Assembly: GCA_040007475.1 (NCBI GenBank)
Contig: JBDTVC010000002.1
Location: 1-64,000, forward strand
Length of the DNA stretch: 64,000 nucleotides
Reading direction: 5' to 3'
Origin: LMDS01 sp040007475
GTDB lineage: Bacteria; Pseudomonadota; Gammaproteobacteria; Burkholderiales; Burkholderiaceae_C
Shown piece by piece: positions 7,394-16,380 of the stretch (position 1 is the stretch's first letter; each line of letters starts with the position of its first letter). A model generated the notes under the pieces. It searched no databases, was not told the origin of the DNA, and saw only the letters and a list, made by a program, of their open reading frames with translations. The position numbers and the translations under genes are program-made.

Positions 7394-10072
7394 CTAGTCG
7401 GCGAGTGCGTTGGTGATGATCTCGCGCACGTTCGGCGAGAGATCGACCTTGCTGGCCACGCGCACCAGCGCCTCGCGGGCGGCGCCGCGGTACGGCTCGG
7501 CGAGCTGGCTCCAGCGATCGAGCGCGCGCGCTGCGCGGGCGGCGAGCTGCGGGTTGAGCGCGTCGAGCTCGATCAGCGTGTCGGCCCAGAAGACATAGCC
7601 CGCTGCGTCACCGCGGTGGAAGGCCGCCGGGTTGCTCATCGTCAGCGTGGTGATCAGGCTGCGCGCGCGGTTCGGGTTCTTCATCGAGAAGTCCGGGTGC
7701 TTGAGCAGCTGCTTGACGCGCGCGAACACGCGGCCATCGAGCTCCGGGGCACCGGCCTGCAGCGCGAACCAGCTGTCGACCACCAGCGCCTCGTGGCGGA
7801 ACAGGTCGTAGAACTTCTGCAGCGCGGCCTCGGTCGGCTCCGCGTGCGAGCGCACCAGCGCGCCGAGCGCGCCGAGGCGGTCGGTCATGTTGGTGGCGTC
7901 CTTGAAACGCTGGTAGGTGCGGCCTTGCCAGACCGTGTCGCGCTGCGCGACGGCGTCAAGGCAGATCATGCCGAGCGCGCGGTTCGCGAGCGCGCGCCGG
8001 CCCGACGACACCGAGTCCGGCGAGTACGCACCAGCAACCTGGTGCGTCTCGTAGGCCCACTCCCAGTCGGCGCGCAGCGCGCGGGCGAGCTGCGCCAGCA
8101 TCGACTCGCGCGCCCGGTGGATCCGCTGCGGCTCGACCGCCGAGACATGCTCGGCCACCCAGGCCTCGCTCGGCAGGCGCAGGACCAGGTCCTTGAACGC
8201 GGCGTCGAGCGTCGGGTGGCGCAGCACGCCGCGCATCGCGTCGACGAACGGCGCATCGAGCTCGACCGGCACGTCGCTGGCGGCGGCCGCGACCAGGCGG
8301 CCGAGCGCCAGGCGCTGGCCGGCTTCCCAGCGGTTGAACGGATCGGTGTCGTGCTGCAGCAGCACCAGCAGGTCGGCGTCGAGCAGGCCGTCGACCAGGA
8401 TCACCGGGGCCGAGAATCCGCGCAGCAGCGAAGGCACGGGCTCGGCATCGACGTTGACGAAGGTGAAGAAGCTGCGCGCGTCTTCGAGCACGAGCAACTG
8501 CTCGGTCGCGCCCGTGGCCGGCGTGTCCTCGAGCTGCACGGGCAGGGCGCGGCCGTCGCGCGAGACGAGGCCGACCGCCAGCGGGATCACGAACGGGTCT
8601 TTCGCGCCGTGGCCTGTCGGCGAACCGGCCTGTTCGATGCCCAGCGTGTAGGTGCGCGACGGCGCGTCGTAGCGGCCACGCGCGGAGATGCGCGGCGTGC
8701 CGGCCTGCGAGTACCAGCGCTTGAACTGCGGCAGCGTGCGGGCAAGGGCGCTCGCGGGGTTCGCGTCGGCGATCGCCTGCGCGAAGTCGTCGCAGGTCAC
8801 GGCCTGGCCGTCGAAGCGCTCGAAGTAGAGCTGCATGCCGCGCGCGAAGCCCTCGCGGCCGACCAGCGTGTGCATCATGCGCACGACCTCGGCACCCTTT
8901 TCGTAGACGGTCGCGGTGTAGAAGTTGTTGATCTCGACGTAGCTGTCGGGCCGCACCGGGTGCGCCATCGGGCCGGCGTCCTCGGGAAACTGCGTCTCGC
9001 GCAGGCGTCGCACGTCTTCGATGCGCTTGACGGCGCGGGCCACGTCGGCGCCGGACATGTCCATGCTGAACTCCTGATCGCGGAAGACCGTCAGGCCTTC
9101 CTTCAGGCTGAGCTGGAACCAGTCGCGGCAGGTGATGCGGTTGCCGGTCCAGTTGTGGAAGTACTCGTGGCCGACGACCGACTCGATCGCCGAGTAGTCG
9201 TTGTCGGTCGCCGTCGCCGCGCTCGCCAGCACGTACTTGGTGTTGAAGATGTTGAGGCCCTTGTTCTCCATCGCCCCCATGTTGAAGTCTTCAACCGCAA
9301 CGATCATGAAGCGTTCGAGGTCGAGCGGCAGCTTGAAGCGCGCCTCGTCCCAGATGATCGAGGCGATCAGCGAGTTCATCGCGTGCTCGGTCTTGTCGAG
9401 GTCGCCGCGCCTGACGAAGATCTGCAGCAGGTGATCCTTGCCCGCGCGGGTGCGGATGTTCTGCTGCCGCACGACGAGATCGGCGGCGACGAGCGCGAAC
9501 AGGTAGCTCGGCTTCGGGAACGGGTCGTGCCACTTCGCGAAGTGGCGGCCGTTGTCGAGCTCGCCCTGCGCGACGAGGTTGCCGTTGCTGAGCAGGACCG
9601 GATACGACGCCTTGTTCGCGCGCAACGTGACGCTGTAGACCGCCATCACGTCCGGGCGATCGAGGAAGTACGTGATGCGCCGGAAGCCCTCGGCTTCACA
9701 CTGCGTGAAGAAGCCGCTGGCCGAGGTGTACAGGCCCGACAGCTGGGTGTTCTTCGCGGGCGCGCAGGTGTTGCGGATCTCGAGCGTGAACGGGCCGGCC
9801 GGCATGTCCTGCAGCGCGTCGATCACGAGCATGCCGGCCTCATGCCGGAACGAGACCGACGCGCCGTTCACGAGCACGCGGGTCAGCGTGATGTCTTCGC
9901 CGTGCAGGCGCAGTGGCTGCGCGGGCACCTCGGTGTTGCGCTCGACCTGCATCGAGCTGATCACCATGGTCTTGGCCGGGTCGAGGTCGAAGGTCAGGTC
10001 GACGCTGCGGATCCAGAACGCCGGTGCCGCGTAGTCGGCCAACCGGATCACGGGGGAAGTGCCTTCACGCAT
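7394..10072 (-). CDS. pepN: aminopeptidase N (M1 family)
   Basis: 892 residues, as usual for PepN. It opens with the YRAPDY-like N-terminus (LADYAAPAFWIRSVDLTFDLD), has the exopeptidase motif GAMEN at about residue 265, and the zinc site HEYFH with the downstream Glu (LKEGLTVFRDQEF) from about 303. It removes N-terminal residues from peptides in the cytoplasm. The chosen start MREGTSP has an AAAAGG ribosome site; an ATG 12 codons earlier is in frame but lies inside the upstream gene. The HAD gene stop (10065) overlaps this start, suggesting translational coupling. Confidence 0.95.
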   Translation of the reverse strand: MREGTSPVIRLADYAAPAFWIRSVDLTFDLDPAKTMVISSMQVERNTEVPAQPLRLHGEDITLTRVLVNGASVSFRHEAGMLVIDALQDMPAGPFTLEIRNTCAPAKNTQLSGLYTSASGFFTQCEAEGFRRITYFLDRPDVMAVYSVTLRANKASYPVLLSNGNLVAQGELDNGRHFAKWHDPFPKPSYLFALVAADLVVRQQNIRTRAGKDHLLQIFVRRGDLDKTEHAMNSLIASIIWDEARFKLPLDLERFMIVAVEDFNMGAMENKGLNIFNTKYVLASAATATDNDYSAIESVVGHEYFHNWTGNRITCRDWFQLSLKEGLTVFRDQEFSMDMSGADVARAVKRIEDVRRLRETQFPEDAGPMAHPVRPDSYVEINNFYTATVYEKGAEVVRMMHTLVGREGFARGMQLYFERFDGQAVTCDDFAQAIADANPASALARTLPQFKRWYSQAGTPRISARGRYDAPSRTYTLGIEQAGSPTGHGAKDPFVIPLAVGLVSRDGRALPVQLEDTPATGATEQLLVLEDARSFFTFVNVDAEPVPSLLRGFSAPVILVDGLLDADLLVLLQHDTDPFNRWEAGQRLALGRLVAAAASDVPVELDAPFVDAMRGVLRHPTLDAAFKDLVLRLPSEAWVAEHVSAVEPQRIHRARESMLAQLARALRADWEWAYETHQVAGAYSPDSVSSGRRALANRALGMICLDAVAQRDTVWQGRTYQRFKDATNMTDRLGALGALVRSHAEPTEAALQKFYDLFRHEALVVDSWFALQAGAPELDGRVFARVKQLLKHPDFSMKNPNRARSLITTLTMSNPAAFHRGDAAGYVFWADTLIELDALNPQLAARAARALDRWSQLAEPYRGAAREALVRVASKVDLSPNVREIITNALAD

Positions 10073-10739
10073 CTTGGTGTGCCTTTTGGTGGGCGCGTTG
10101 CAGCTCATGCAACGCCAGTCTCGAAAAATCAGGTGCGATGGCGATCACGTTGTCGAACGCGGCAAACGCGTCGGCGGGCAGGGTGGTCGTGAGCACCACG
10201 GCCTTCATGCCGGCGCGGCGCGCGCCTTCGACGCCGAGCGGAGCGTCCTCGAACACGACGCAGTGCTCGGGCGGCAGCCCCAAGCGCCGGGCCGCTTCGA
10301 GAAAGATGTCGGGGTGCGGCTTGCCGCGCAGGCCATCTGCGGGGCTGGTGACGGTGTCGACCCAGGCGTCGATGCCGTGGCGTTCGAACGCGAGCGCCAT
10401 GTTCGGCAGCGTCGCGGCGGTGCACACGGCGAGCTTGAGGCCCATCGCACGAGCCTGCTCGGCGAAACCCTGCGCACCCGGGATCAGCGACAGCGACTGC
10501 GCGGCAAATTCGCGGTAGATCGCTTCCTTGGCGTCCGCCATCGCGACGTGCTCCTCGGCGCTGTGTCCGGGGAACAGATCGAGCAGGATCTCGGCGTTGG
10601 AGCGGCCTGCGGTCTTCGCGAACGACAACTCGTCGCCCATCACGCTGCCGCGCCGCGCATGCCACTCGACCCACGCGTTGTGGTGCAGGGGCATGCTGTC
10701 GATCAGCGTGCCGTCCAGATCGAAGAGAAGGGCCTTCAT
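10065..10739 (-). CDS. HAD-IA family phosphatase (beta-phosphoglucomutase-like)
   Basis: 224 residues with all four HAD motifs: DLDGTLID at the N-terminus (nucleophile Asp and general acid Asp), VCTAAT as motif II, Lys in GKPHPD as motif III, and VVFEDAPLGVEGA as motif IV. A helical cap follows motif I (LHHNAWVEWHARRG). It resembles YqaB/PGM-like phosphatases acting on small sugar phosphates; the substrate cannot be fixed. The stop overlaps the pepN start. The upstream gap to prfB is filled by an intergenic hairpin repeat (10744-10847). Confidence 0.9.
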   Translation of the reverse strand: MKALLFDLDGTLIDSMPLHHNAWVEWHARRGSVMGDELSFAKTAGRSNAEILLDLFPGHSAEEHVAMADAKEAIYREFAAQSLSLIPGAQGFAEQARAMGLKLAVCTAATLPNMALAFERHGIDAWVDTVTSPADGLRGKPHPDIFLEAARRLGLPPEHCVVFEDAPLGVEGARRAGMKAVVLTTTLPADAFAAFDNVIAIAPDFSRLALHELQRAHQKAHQDA

Positions 10740-10743
10740 GACA

Positions 10744-10847
10744 ACCCCTCGTCTGCGGAGTACCGCAGCCGATCCCCCGAGGGGATGTGGGCCGGCTTGG
10801 CCGGGCCACAAAGGGCCCCTGCGTGGCCCTTGCCCGGCGCTCGGCCC
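10744..10847 (+). repeat. intergenic hairpin repeat, copy 1
   Basis: This copy lies between prfB and the HAD gene. Stem I is CTGCGG/CCGCAG (10753-10768) with loop AGTA. Stem II is ATCCCC/GGGGAT (10772-10786). A CCGGCTTGG segment follows, then an insertion with an extra hairpin GGGCCAC/GTGGCCC, and the copy closes with GCCCGGCGCTCGGCCC. Copies 2 (42059) and 3 (43376, inverted) share the layout; stem bases differ but keep pairing. Confidence 0.85.
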
Positions 10848-10876
10848 ACCGCGTGCCTTGGGGTCGTGGCCATTCG

Positions 10877-11984
10877 TCAGACGCCTTGCTTCAGGCTGGC
10901 CTCGATGAACTGATCGAGATCGCCATCGAGCACCTTCTGCGTCGCACTGGTCTCGTAGTTCGTGCGCAGATCCTTGATGCGGCTCTGATCCAGCACGTAC
11001 GAGCGGATCTGGTGGCCCCAGCCGACATCGGTCTTGGTGTCTTCCAGCTTCTGCTGCTCTTCCATGCGCTTGCGCATCTCGTGGTCGAACAGGCGTGAGC
11101 GCAGCCGCTTCCAGGCCACGTCGCGGTTGCTGTGCTGGCTGCGGCCGTCCTGGCATTGCACGACGATGCCGGTCGGGATGTGCGTGAGCCGCACCGCCGA
11201 ATCGGTCTTGTTGATGTGCTGGCCGCCGGCGCCGCTGGCGCGGAAGGTATCGGTGCGCACGTCCGCCGGGTTGATGTCGATCTCGATCGAATCGTCGACC
11301 TCGGGGTAGACGAACAGGCTGGCGAAGCTCGTGTGCCGGCCGCCGGCCGAGTCGAACGGGCTCTTGCGCACCAGGCGGTGCACGCCGGTCTCGGTGCGAA
11401 GCAGGCCGAACGCGTACTCGCCCTCGACCTTGATCGTGGCGCTCTTGATGCCCGCGATGTCGCCCGCGGTCTCGTCTTCCATCGTCGTCTTGAAGCCCTT
11501 GCGCTCGGCGTACTTCAGGTATTGGCGCAGCAGCATGCTGGCCCAGTCACAGGCCTCGGTCCCGCCGGCGCCGGCCTGGATGTCGATGAAGCAGTTGCTC
11601 GGGTCGGCCGGGTTGTTGAACATGCGGCGGAACTCGAGCTGCGCGACGGTCGCCTCGAGCTTGGCAGCGTCGGCCTCGATGGCTTTCATGCCGGCCTCGT
11701 CGCCGTCGGCCTTCGACATCTCGAAGAGCTCGGTGTTGTCGGCGAGGTTGCTGGTCAGGTGGTCGATCGTCTCGACCACGTTCTCGAGCGTTCGCTTCTC
11801 GCGGCCCAGCTCCTGCGCGCGCTTGGGCTCGTCCCAGACCTTGGGGTTCTCGAGCGCGGCGTTGACTTCGTTGAGTCTCAGGGCTTTGCGATCGTAGTCA
11901 AAGATACCCCCGGAGGTCGACCGTGCGCTTCGTCAGGTCGGCCAGGGTGTTGCCGATGGCATTGATGTGTTCGACGTCCATCAT
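10877..11984 (-). CDS. prfB: peptide chain release factor 2 (programmed +1 frameshift)
   Basis: Two frames joined: codons from the ATG at 11984 to CTT at 11903-11901, then, skipping one base, from GAC at 11899 to the stop at 10877, giving about 368 residues (E. coli RF2 has 365). The first part, ending RTVDLRGYL, matches the RF2 N-terminus before the in-frame TGA. The stop-recognition tripeptide SPF (VRKSPFDSAGG) and the catalytic GGQ (GASGAGGQHINKTDSA) are present. RF2 releases peptides at UGA and UAA. An ATG one codon later (11981) is also possible as start. Confidence 0.96.
11897..11915 (-). promoter_or_regulatory. prfB +1 frameshift signal
   Basis: The minus strand reads CTCCGGGGGTATCTTTGAC. 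A purine-rich Shine-Dalgarno-like run (GGGGG) lies three bases before the slippery CTT, followed by TGA and C. This is the canonical autoregulatory site: low RF2 lets the ribosome slip past its own UGA. Confidence 0.95.
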
Positions 11985-12034
11985 GTTCGTTCTCGATGCT
12001 TCAGGAAAGCGGGCGATTTTACGCGCCACCCGAG

Positions 12035-12955
12035 TCACGGCGAGAAGAACCCCTCCAGCAGCTGTGCCAGCGCCTCCGGCTGGTCGTGGTGCAGCATGTG
12101 GCCGGCCGGCGCGAGGACGTGGCGCTGCACGGGCGCGGTGACCACGTTGAGCCGCTCGTGGAACTCGGGCTTCGAGTAGCGCGTGCCCCACCAGCGCGAT
12201 ACATCCGTCTGATCGCCCTCGACCCACATCACCGGCGCGGTGATCAGCTTCCAGCATTCGAGCACCTCGTCGCGCTGGTACAGCGACGGCGTGCCGCGCT
12301 TGTGGACCGGGTCGCCCAGGATCTCGAAACGCCCGTCGGCCTTCTGGCGCGACCAGTGCTGCGCCAGCCACAGCGAGCGCCCGATGGGCAGCAGCGGGTT
12401 GTTCTTGCGCAACCGGTGCGCCACGGCCTCGACGCTAGCGTAGTCGCGCAGCTCGACCGGTGCCTTCAGCTCGTCCAGCCACTGCAGGAAGCGCTTCGGC
12501 GATTGCGACGGCTTCGTCGTCGGCATGCCGAAGCCCTCGAGGTTGACGAGCCGGCGGACGCGCTCGGGCCGCAGCCCGCCGTAGATCATCACCACGTTGC
12601 CACCCATGCTGTGGCCGACGAGGTCGATCGGGTGCGCGGCGAGGCCCAACACGTCGAACGCGGCGTCGAGATCGCCCACGTAGTCGGGCAGCCAGTAGGT
12701 GTCGGCCGGCGCGGGGTCGCTCAGGCCGAAGCCGCGCCAGTCGAACGCGAGCACGTGCCGGTCGCTCGCCAGCGCATCGACGACGAACTGGAACGACGCC
12801 GCCACGTCCATCCAGCCGTGCTGCATCAGCACGGTCGGGCGTTCGGGCGTGGCCATCGCCGCGTCGCCCCATTCGAGCACGTGGTGGCGCAGGCCACGCA
12901 GCGTGACGAAGCGGCTGCGGCTGGGGCGTCGGACGGTGTAGGTGTCAGCGGTCAT
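12035..12955 (-). CDS. alpha/beta-hydrolase
   Basis: 306 residues. The oxyanion-side motif is TVLMQHGWMD, the nucleophile elbow is GHSMGG (DLVGHSMGGNVVMIYG), and the catalytic His lies in the C-terminal PAGHMLHHDQPE. An Asp/Glu acid sits in VEGDQTD. It resembles soluble esterases, haloalkane-dehalogenase-like and epoxide-hydrolase-like folds; the substrate is unknown. The start MTADTYTVRR fits family N-termini; the frame continues 28 codons upstream without support. It is divergent from the GNAT gene (74-base gap). Confidence 0.88.
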   Translation of the reverse strand: MTADTYTVRRPSRSRFVTLRGLRHHVLEWGDAAMATPERPTVLMQHGWMDVAASFQFVVDALASDRHVLAFDWRGFGLSDPAPADTYWLPDYVGDLDAAFDVLGLAAHPIDLVGHSMGGNVVMIYGGLRPERVRRLVNLEGFGMPTTKPSQSPKRFLQWLDELKAPVELRDYASVEAVAHRLRKNNPLLPIGRSLWLAQHWSRQKADGRFEILGDPVHKRGTPSLYQRDEVLECWKLITAPVMWVEGDQTDVSRWWGTRYSKPEFHERLNVVTAPVQRHVLAPAGHMLHHDQPEALAQLLEGFFSP

Positions 12956-13029
12956 GCGTGGCACTGTACGCGGGCGAGGCGATTCGCGCTGTCCGCGGTG
13001 AGACAGGGCAGCGATGCGAGAATCGGCGC

Positions 13030-13545
13030 ATGAGTTCACCCCCTCCCTTCACGCTGCGCGCGGCCGAGTTGCGCGACGTCGGTGCCATCGTCCAACTTAT
13101 CCGCGAACTGGCCGAGTTCGAGAACCTCACCCATCTGCTGCAGGTCACGCCCGAGAAGCTGCGCCCGCAGCTGTTCGGCGAGCGGCCCGCGGCCGAGGCG
13201 CTGGTGGCAGAGCTCGGTGACGGAAAGTCGGAGGGCAAGAGCGGCGGCGAGGTCGTCGGTTTCGCGCTGTTCTTCACCAACTTCTCGACCTTTCTCGCGC
13301 AGCCGGGGCTGTACCTCGAAGACCTGTTCGTCAAGCCCGAGCGCCGTGGCCTGGGCATCGGCGCGGCGCTGCTGACGCGGCTCGGCCGCATCGCCGTGGA
13401 TCGCGACTACGGCCGCTTCGAGTGGAGCGTGCTCGACTGGAACGCGAACGCGATCCGCTTCTACGAGCGCATGGGCGCGACCGTGATGCCCGAGTGGCGC
13501 ATCTGCCGCGTCACCGGCGAGGCGCTCGAGCGCTTTCGCGCCTGA
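13030..13545 (+). CDS. GNAT family N-acetyltransferase (SSAT-like)
   Basis: 171 residues. The acetyl-CoA pyrophosphate loop is RRGLGIGAALL (a Q/RxxGxG/A motif) after the SSAT-like LYLEDLFVKPE. The acceptor side WNANAIRFYERMGA is also conserved. The FFTNFSTF segment is typical of the spermidine/thialysine acetyltransferase group. The acceptor amine is not determined. A short insert (GDGKSEGKSGGE) lies between beta strands. It is followed after 42 bases by an acyl-CoA synthetase gene. Confidence 0.88.
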   Translation: MSSPPPFTLRAAELRDVGAIVQLIRELAEFENLTHLLQVTPEKLRPQLFGERPAAEALVAELGDGKSEGKSGGEVVGFALFFTNFSTFLAQPGLYLEDLFVKPERRGLGIGAALLTRLGRIAVDRDYGRFEWSVLDWNANAIRFYERMGATVMPEWRICRVTGEALERFRA

Positions 13546-13587
13546 GCCGCGCGCCGACCCCAGCAGTGCCGCCCGCGGAGCCCGACC

Positions 13588-15261
13588 ATGCCCGCACCCG
13601 TCGATGCGTACGCGCGGCTGCACAGCGAGTTCCGCTGGCATGTGCCGAAGCACTTCAACATCGCCGAGGTCTGCTGCGCGCGCTGGGCGCGCGACACGCC
13701 CGACGCGGTCGCGATCCGCGCGGAGTACGCGAACGGGCGCATCGCCGCGCACACCTATGCCGAGCTGCAGCGCGATGCGAACCGCCTCGCCAACGCCCTG
13801 GTGCGCCTGGGCGTGAGGCGCGGCGACCGCGTCGCGATCGTGATGCCGCAGCGCGTGGAGACGGCGATCGCGCACATCGCGATCTACCAGCTCGGCGCGG
13901 TGGCGATGCCGCTGTCGATGCTGTTCGGGCCGGACGCGCTGGAGTACCGGCTGAACGACAGCGCGGCGCGCATCGCGCTCGTCGACGAGAGCGCGATCGC
14001 GAACGTGTTGGCGGTACGGTCGCAGTGTCCGGGGATCACGACGCTGATCGCCGTCGGCGCCACGCAGGGGCAGGGCGACATTGACTGGCGTGATGCGGTC
14101 GCGGCCGAGGCGCCGACCTTTGCCGCAGTGACGACACTGGCCGACGACGCCGCGGTGCTGATCTACACGAGCGGCACGACCGGCCCGCCGAAGGGCGCGC
14201 TGATCCCGCACCGCGCGCTGATCGGCAATCTGAGCGGCTTCGTCGCGAGCCAGAACTGGTTTCCCCAGGATGACGCCGTGTTCTGGTCGCCGGCCGACTG
14301 GGCGTGGACGGGCGGCCTGATGGATGCGCTGCTGCCCACGCTGTACTTCGGGCGCGAGATCGTCGGCTACATGGGCCGCTTCTCGGCCGAGACGGCGTTC
14401 GAGCTGATGCAGCGCCACCGCGTCACGCACACCTTCCTGTTCCCGACCGCGCTGAAGGCGATGATGAAGGCCTTGCCCGAGCCGCGCGCACGCTACACGC
14501 TGCATCTGCGCGCGATCATGAGCGCCGGCGAGGCGGTCGGCGACGCGGTGTTCGGCTGGTGTCGCGATGCGCTGAAGGTGCCGGTCAACGAGATGTTCGG
14601 CCAGACCGAGGTGAACTACATCGTCGGCAACTCGCATGCGAAGTGGCCGGCACGGCCCGGCAGCATGGGTCGGCCGTATCCCGGCCACCGTGTCGCGGTG
14701 ATCGACGACGACGGCCGCGAGTGCCCGCGCGGTACGCCAGGCGACGTGGCACTGCACCGGCGCGACGTGCATGGCGAGCCCGACCCGATCTTCTTCCTCG
14801 GCTACTGGAACAACGAGGCTGCGACGCGTGCCAAGTTCACCGGCGACGTGATCGACAGCTGGTGCCGCACCGGCGACATGGCGGTGATGGATGCCGACGG
14901 CTACCTCTGGTACCACGGCCGCAGCGACGACGTGTTCAAGGCTGCCGGCTACCGCATCGGCCCGAGCGAGATCGAGAACTGCCTCGTGAAGCATGCGGCC
15001 GTGGCGAATGCCGCGGTCGTGCCCAAGCCCGACGCCGAGCGCGGTGCGCTGGTCAAGGCCTATGTCGTGCTCGCGCCAGGCTTCGAGGGTGATGCTGCGC
15101 TGATCGCGGCCCTGCAGCAGCACGTGCGCGGCCAGCTCGCGCCCTACGAGTACCCGAAGGAGATCGAGTTCATCGACGCACTGCCGATGACGACGACCGG
15201 CAAGGTGCAGCGGCGCGTGTTGCGGCTGCAGGAAGAGGAGCGCGCCAAGGCGCGGCGCTGA
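13588..15261 (+). CDS. AMP-binding acyl-CoA synthetase (medium-chain type)
   Basis: 557 residues of the ANL superfamily. The P-loop is YTSGTTGPPKGALIPH, the A5 motif is NEMFGQTEVN, A7 is the WCRTGDMAVMD segment, A8 is YHGRSDDVFKAAGYRIGPSEIE, and the catalytic Lys is in TTTGKVQRR near the C-terminus. It activates a carboxylic acid to acyl-AMP and then acyl-CoA; the closest pattern is the medium-chain ACSM-like group rather than acetyl-CoA synthetase. The chain length preferred is not readable from sequence. Confidence 0.9.
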   Translation: MPAPVDAYARLHSEFRWHVPKHFNIAEVCCARWARDTPDAVAIRAEYANGRIAAHTYAELQRDANRLANALVRLGVRRGDRVAIVMPQRVETAIAHIAIYQLGAVAMPLSMLFGPDALEYRLNDSAARIALVDESAIANVLAVRSQCPGITTLIAVGATQGQGDIDWRDAVAAEAPTFAAVTTLADDAAVLIYTSGTTGPPKGALIPHRALIGNLSGFVASQNWFPQDDAVFWSPADWAWTGGLMDALLPTLYFGREIVGYMGRFSAETAFELMQRHRVTHTFLFPTALKAMMKALPEPRARYTLHLRAIMSAGEAVGDAVFGWCRDALKVPVNEMFGQTEVNYIVGNSHAKWPARPGSMGRPYPGHRVAVIDDDGRECPRGTPGDVALHRRDVHGEPDPIFFLGYWNNEAATRAKFTGDVIDSWCRTGDMAVMDADGYLWYHGRSDDVFKAAGYRIGPSEIENCLVKHAAVANAAVVPKPDAERGALVKAYVVLAPGFEGDAALIAALQQHVRGQLAPYEYPKEIEFIDALPMTTTGKVQRRVLRLQEEERAKARR

Positions 15262-15262
15262 A

Positions 15263-15841
15263 TCACTTGGTGCACTTGCCGCCGACGGCCGCGGCGGCAA
15301 GGAAGGGCAGGCTCAGCAGGCCCATGCCGGCGCCGGCGAATTCGCCGTGCATGCAGTCGCCTCGGCCCGCGCTGCGGATGCCGTCCGACAGCCGCTCGTT
15401 CGGACTCGCGCGTGCCGGCTCCTCGCGCGACTCGGCGAGCTGCTCGCCAAGCGAGCGAGTCCGCGCGCTGGCGCGAATCGCGCGGCGGGTGGCCTCGGTG
15501 TCGAGCAGCGACGGCAGCGGCTCGTTCGCGCTCGCCGGCGGCGTGATGGGTTGCGCCGCGGTGACGACGGCGGTTGCCGCCTCCGGCGGCGCGGTCACTG
15601 TCGGCTTGCGCGGTCGGGCGGTGCTGCTCGGTCGAGCCAGCGAAGGCGAGGCGAGGGGCACGGGCACCGGTGTCGGCGGCGAGGGTGTGAGCGCGATCAG
15701 GCGCAGCGTCACGCGCTGCGGTGCCGCAGTGGAATCCGTGCGACTTCGCGACCCGCCCAGCGACACGATCAGCGCGACGTGAAGCGTCAGCACGGCAGCC
15801 CATGCCAGCGCGATGCGCATGCCGCGCCGATGCGTCGTCAC
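15263..15841 (-). CDS. proline-rich membrane-anchored protein with TonB-like N-terminus
   Basis: 192 residues. An N-terminal membrane anchor (RIALAWAAVLTLHVALIVSL) is followed by a Pro/Ala-rich linker (about 50-115) and a C-terminal region containing a pair of Cys (GDCMHGEF, GGKCTK). The N-terminus resembles TonB-like or periplasmic energy-transducing anchors, but no TonB C-terminal domain is visible. It overlaps the upstream DUF1697 gene stop by 4 bases. Function is unknown; it is probably inner-membrane anchored and periplasmic. An internal ATG seven codons later is a possible start. Confidence 0.65.
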   Translation of the reverse strand: MTTHRRGMRIALAWAAVLTLHVALIVSLGGSRSRTDSTAAPQRVTLRLIALTPSPPTPVPVPLASPSLARPSSTARPRKPTVTAPPEAATAVVTAAQPITPPASANEPLPSLLDTEATRRAIRASARTRSLGEQLAESREEPARASPNERLSDGIRSAGRGDCMHGEFAGAGMGLLSLPFLAAAAVGGKCTK

Positions 15842-16368
15842 GCCGTGGCGAATTTGGCGACGAGCTTGCGCAGCGTACCGACGCCGCGAAAGGTCGAGCG
15901 CGTCTTCAGCGCGCGTTCGAACGCCGCGTTCGAGAAGACGGAATCACTCTGCCGGTTGCTCGACAGCCAGAGCAGCTCGCGCCCGTGGACGACCAGCCGG
16001 TCGGTGTCGGTCGACATCGCCGCCACGGCCAGCAGGGCCTGCGGCGCGGGCGCGCTGCGGAGGAACCCGACGACCTGGGTGGCCGCGGTCGTCTGCAGCG
16101 TCGGGTGCGCGACGACGAGCGCGACTTCGTCGAGCGTGCGCACGAAGGTGTCGATCTCGAAGCCGAAGGCCGCGAGCAGTTGCCCCTCGATCCGGCGTTC
16201 GAGCGCCGCGGCGTCGCGCGCGCGGCTGTCGAAGACCACGTTGCCGCTGGCGATGAAGGTCTCGACGTTCGTCAGCGGCAGCGCCTCGAACGCGGCGCGC
16301 AGCGCGTCCATCTTCACCGTGCGCCCGTCGACGTTGACGGCCCGCAGGAACGCGACGCAGCGCGGCAT
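15838..16368 (-). CDS. DUF1697 family protein
   Basis: 176 residues beginning MPRCVAFLRAVNVDGRTVKM and containing the VETFIASGNVVFDSR block, both hallmarks of DUF1697. The family is small, cytoplasmic and uncharacterised. It lies 12 bases after the ClpP-like gene and overlaps the next gene by 4 bases (ATGA), so all three may share a transcript. Confidence 0.88.
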   Translation of the reverse strand: MPRCVAFLRAVNVDGRTVKMDALRAAFEALPLTNVETFIASGNVVFDSRARDAAALERRIEGQLLAAFGFEIDTFVRTLDEVALVVAHPTLQTTAATQVVGFLRSAPAPQALLAVAAMSTDTDRLVVHGRELLWLSSNRQSDSVFSNAAFERALKTRSTFRGVGTLRKLVAKFATA

Positions 16369-16380
16369 GCGCAGGCGGGG

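Noticed and set aside
7616..10192. An 858-codon open frame on the plus strand across pepN
   Set aside because: It is the complement of a well-supported aminopeptidase gene; its Arg/Val/His-rich product has no domain. High G+C keeps antisense frames open.
13036..15300. A 754-codon open frame on the minus strand over the GNAT and acyl-CoA synthetase genes
   Set aside because: Antisense shadow of two genes with full motifs; low-complexity product.
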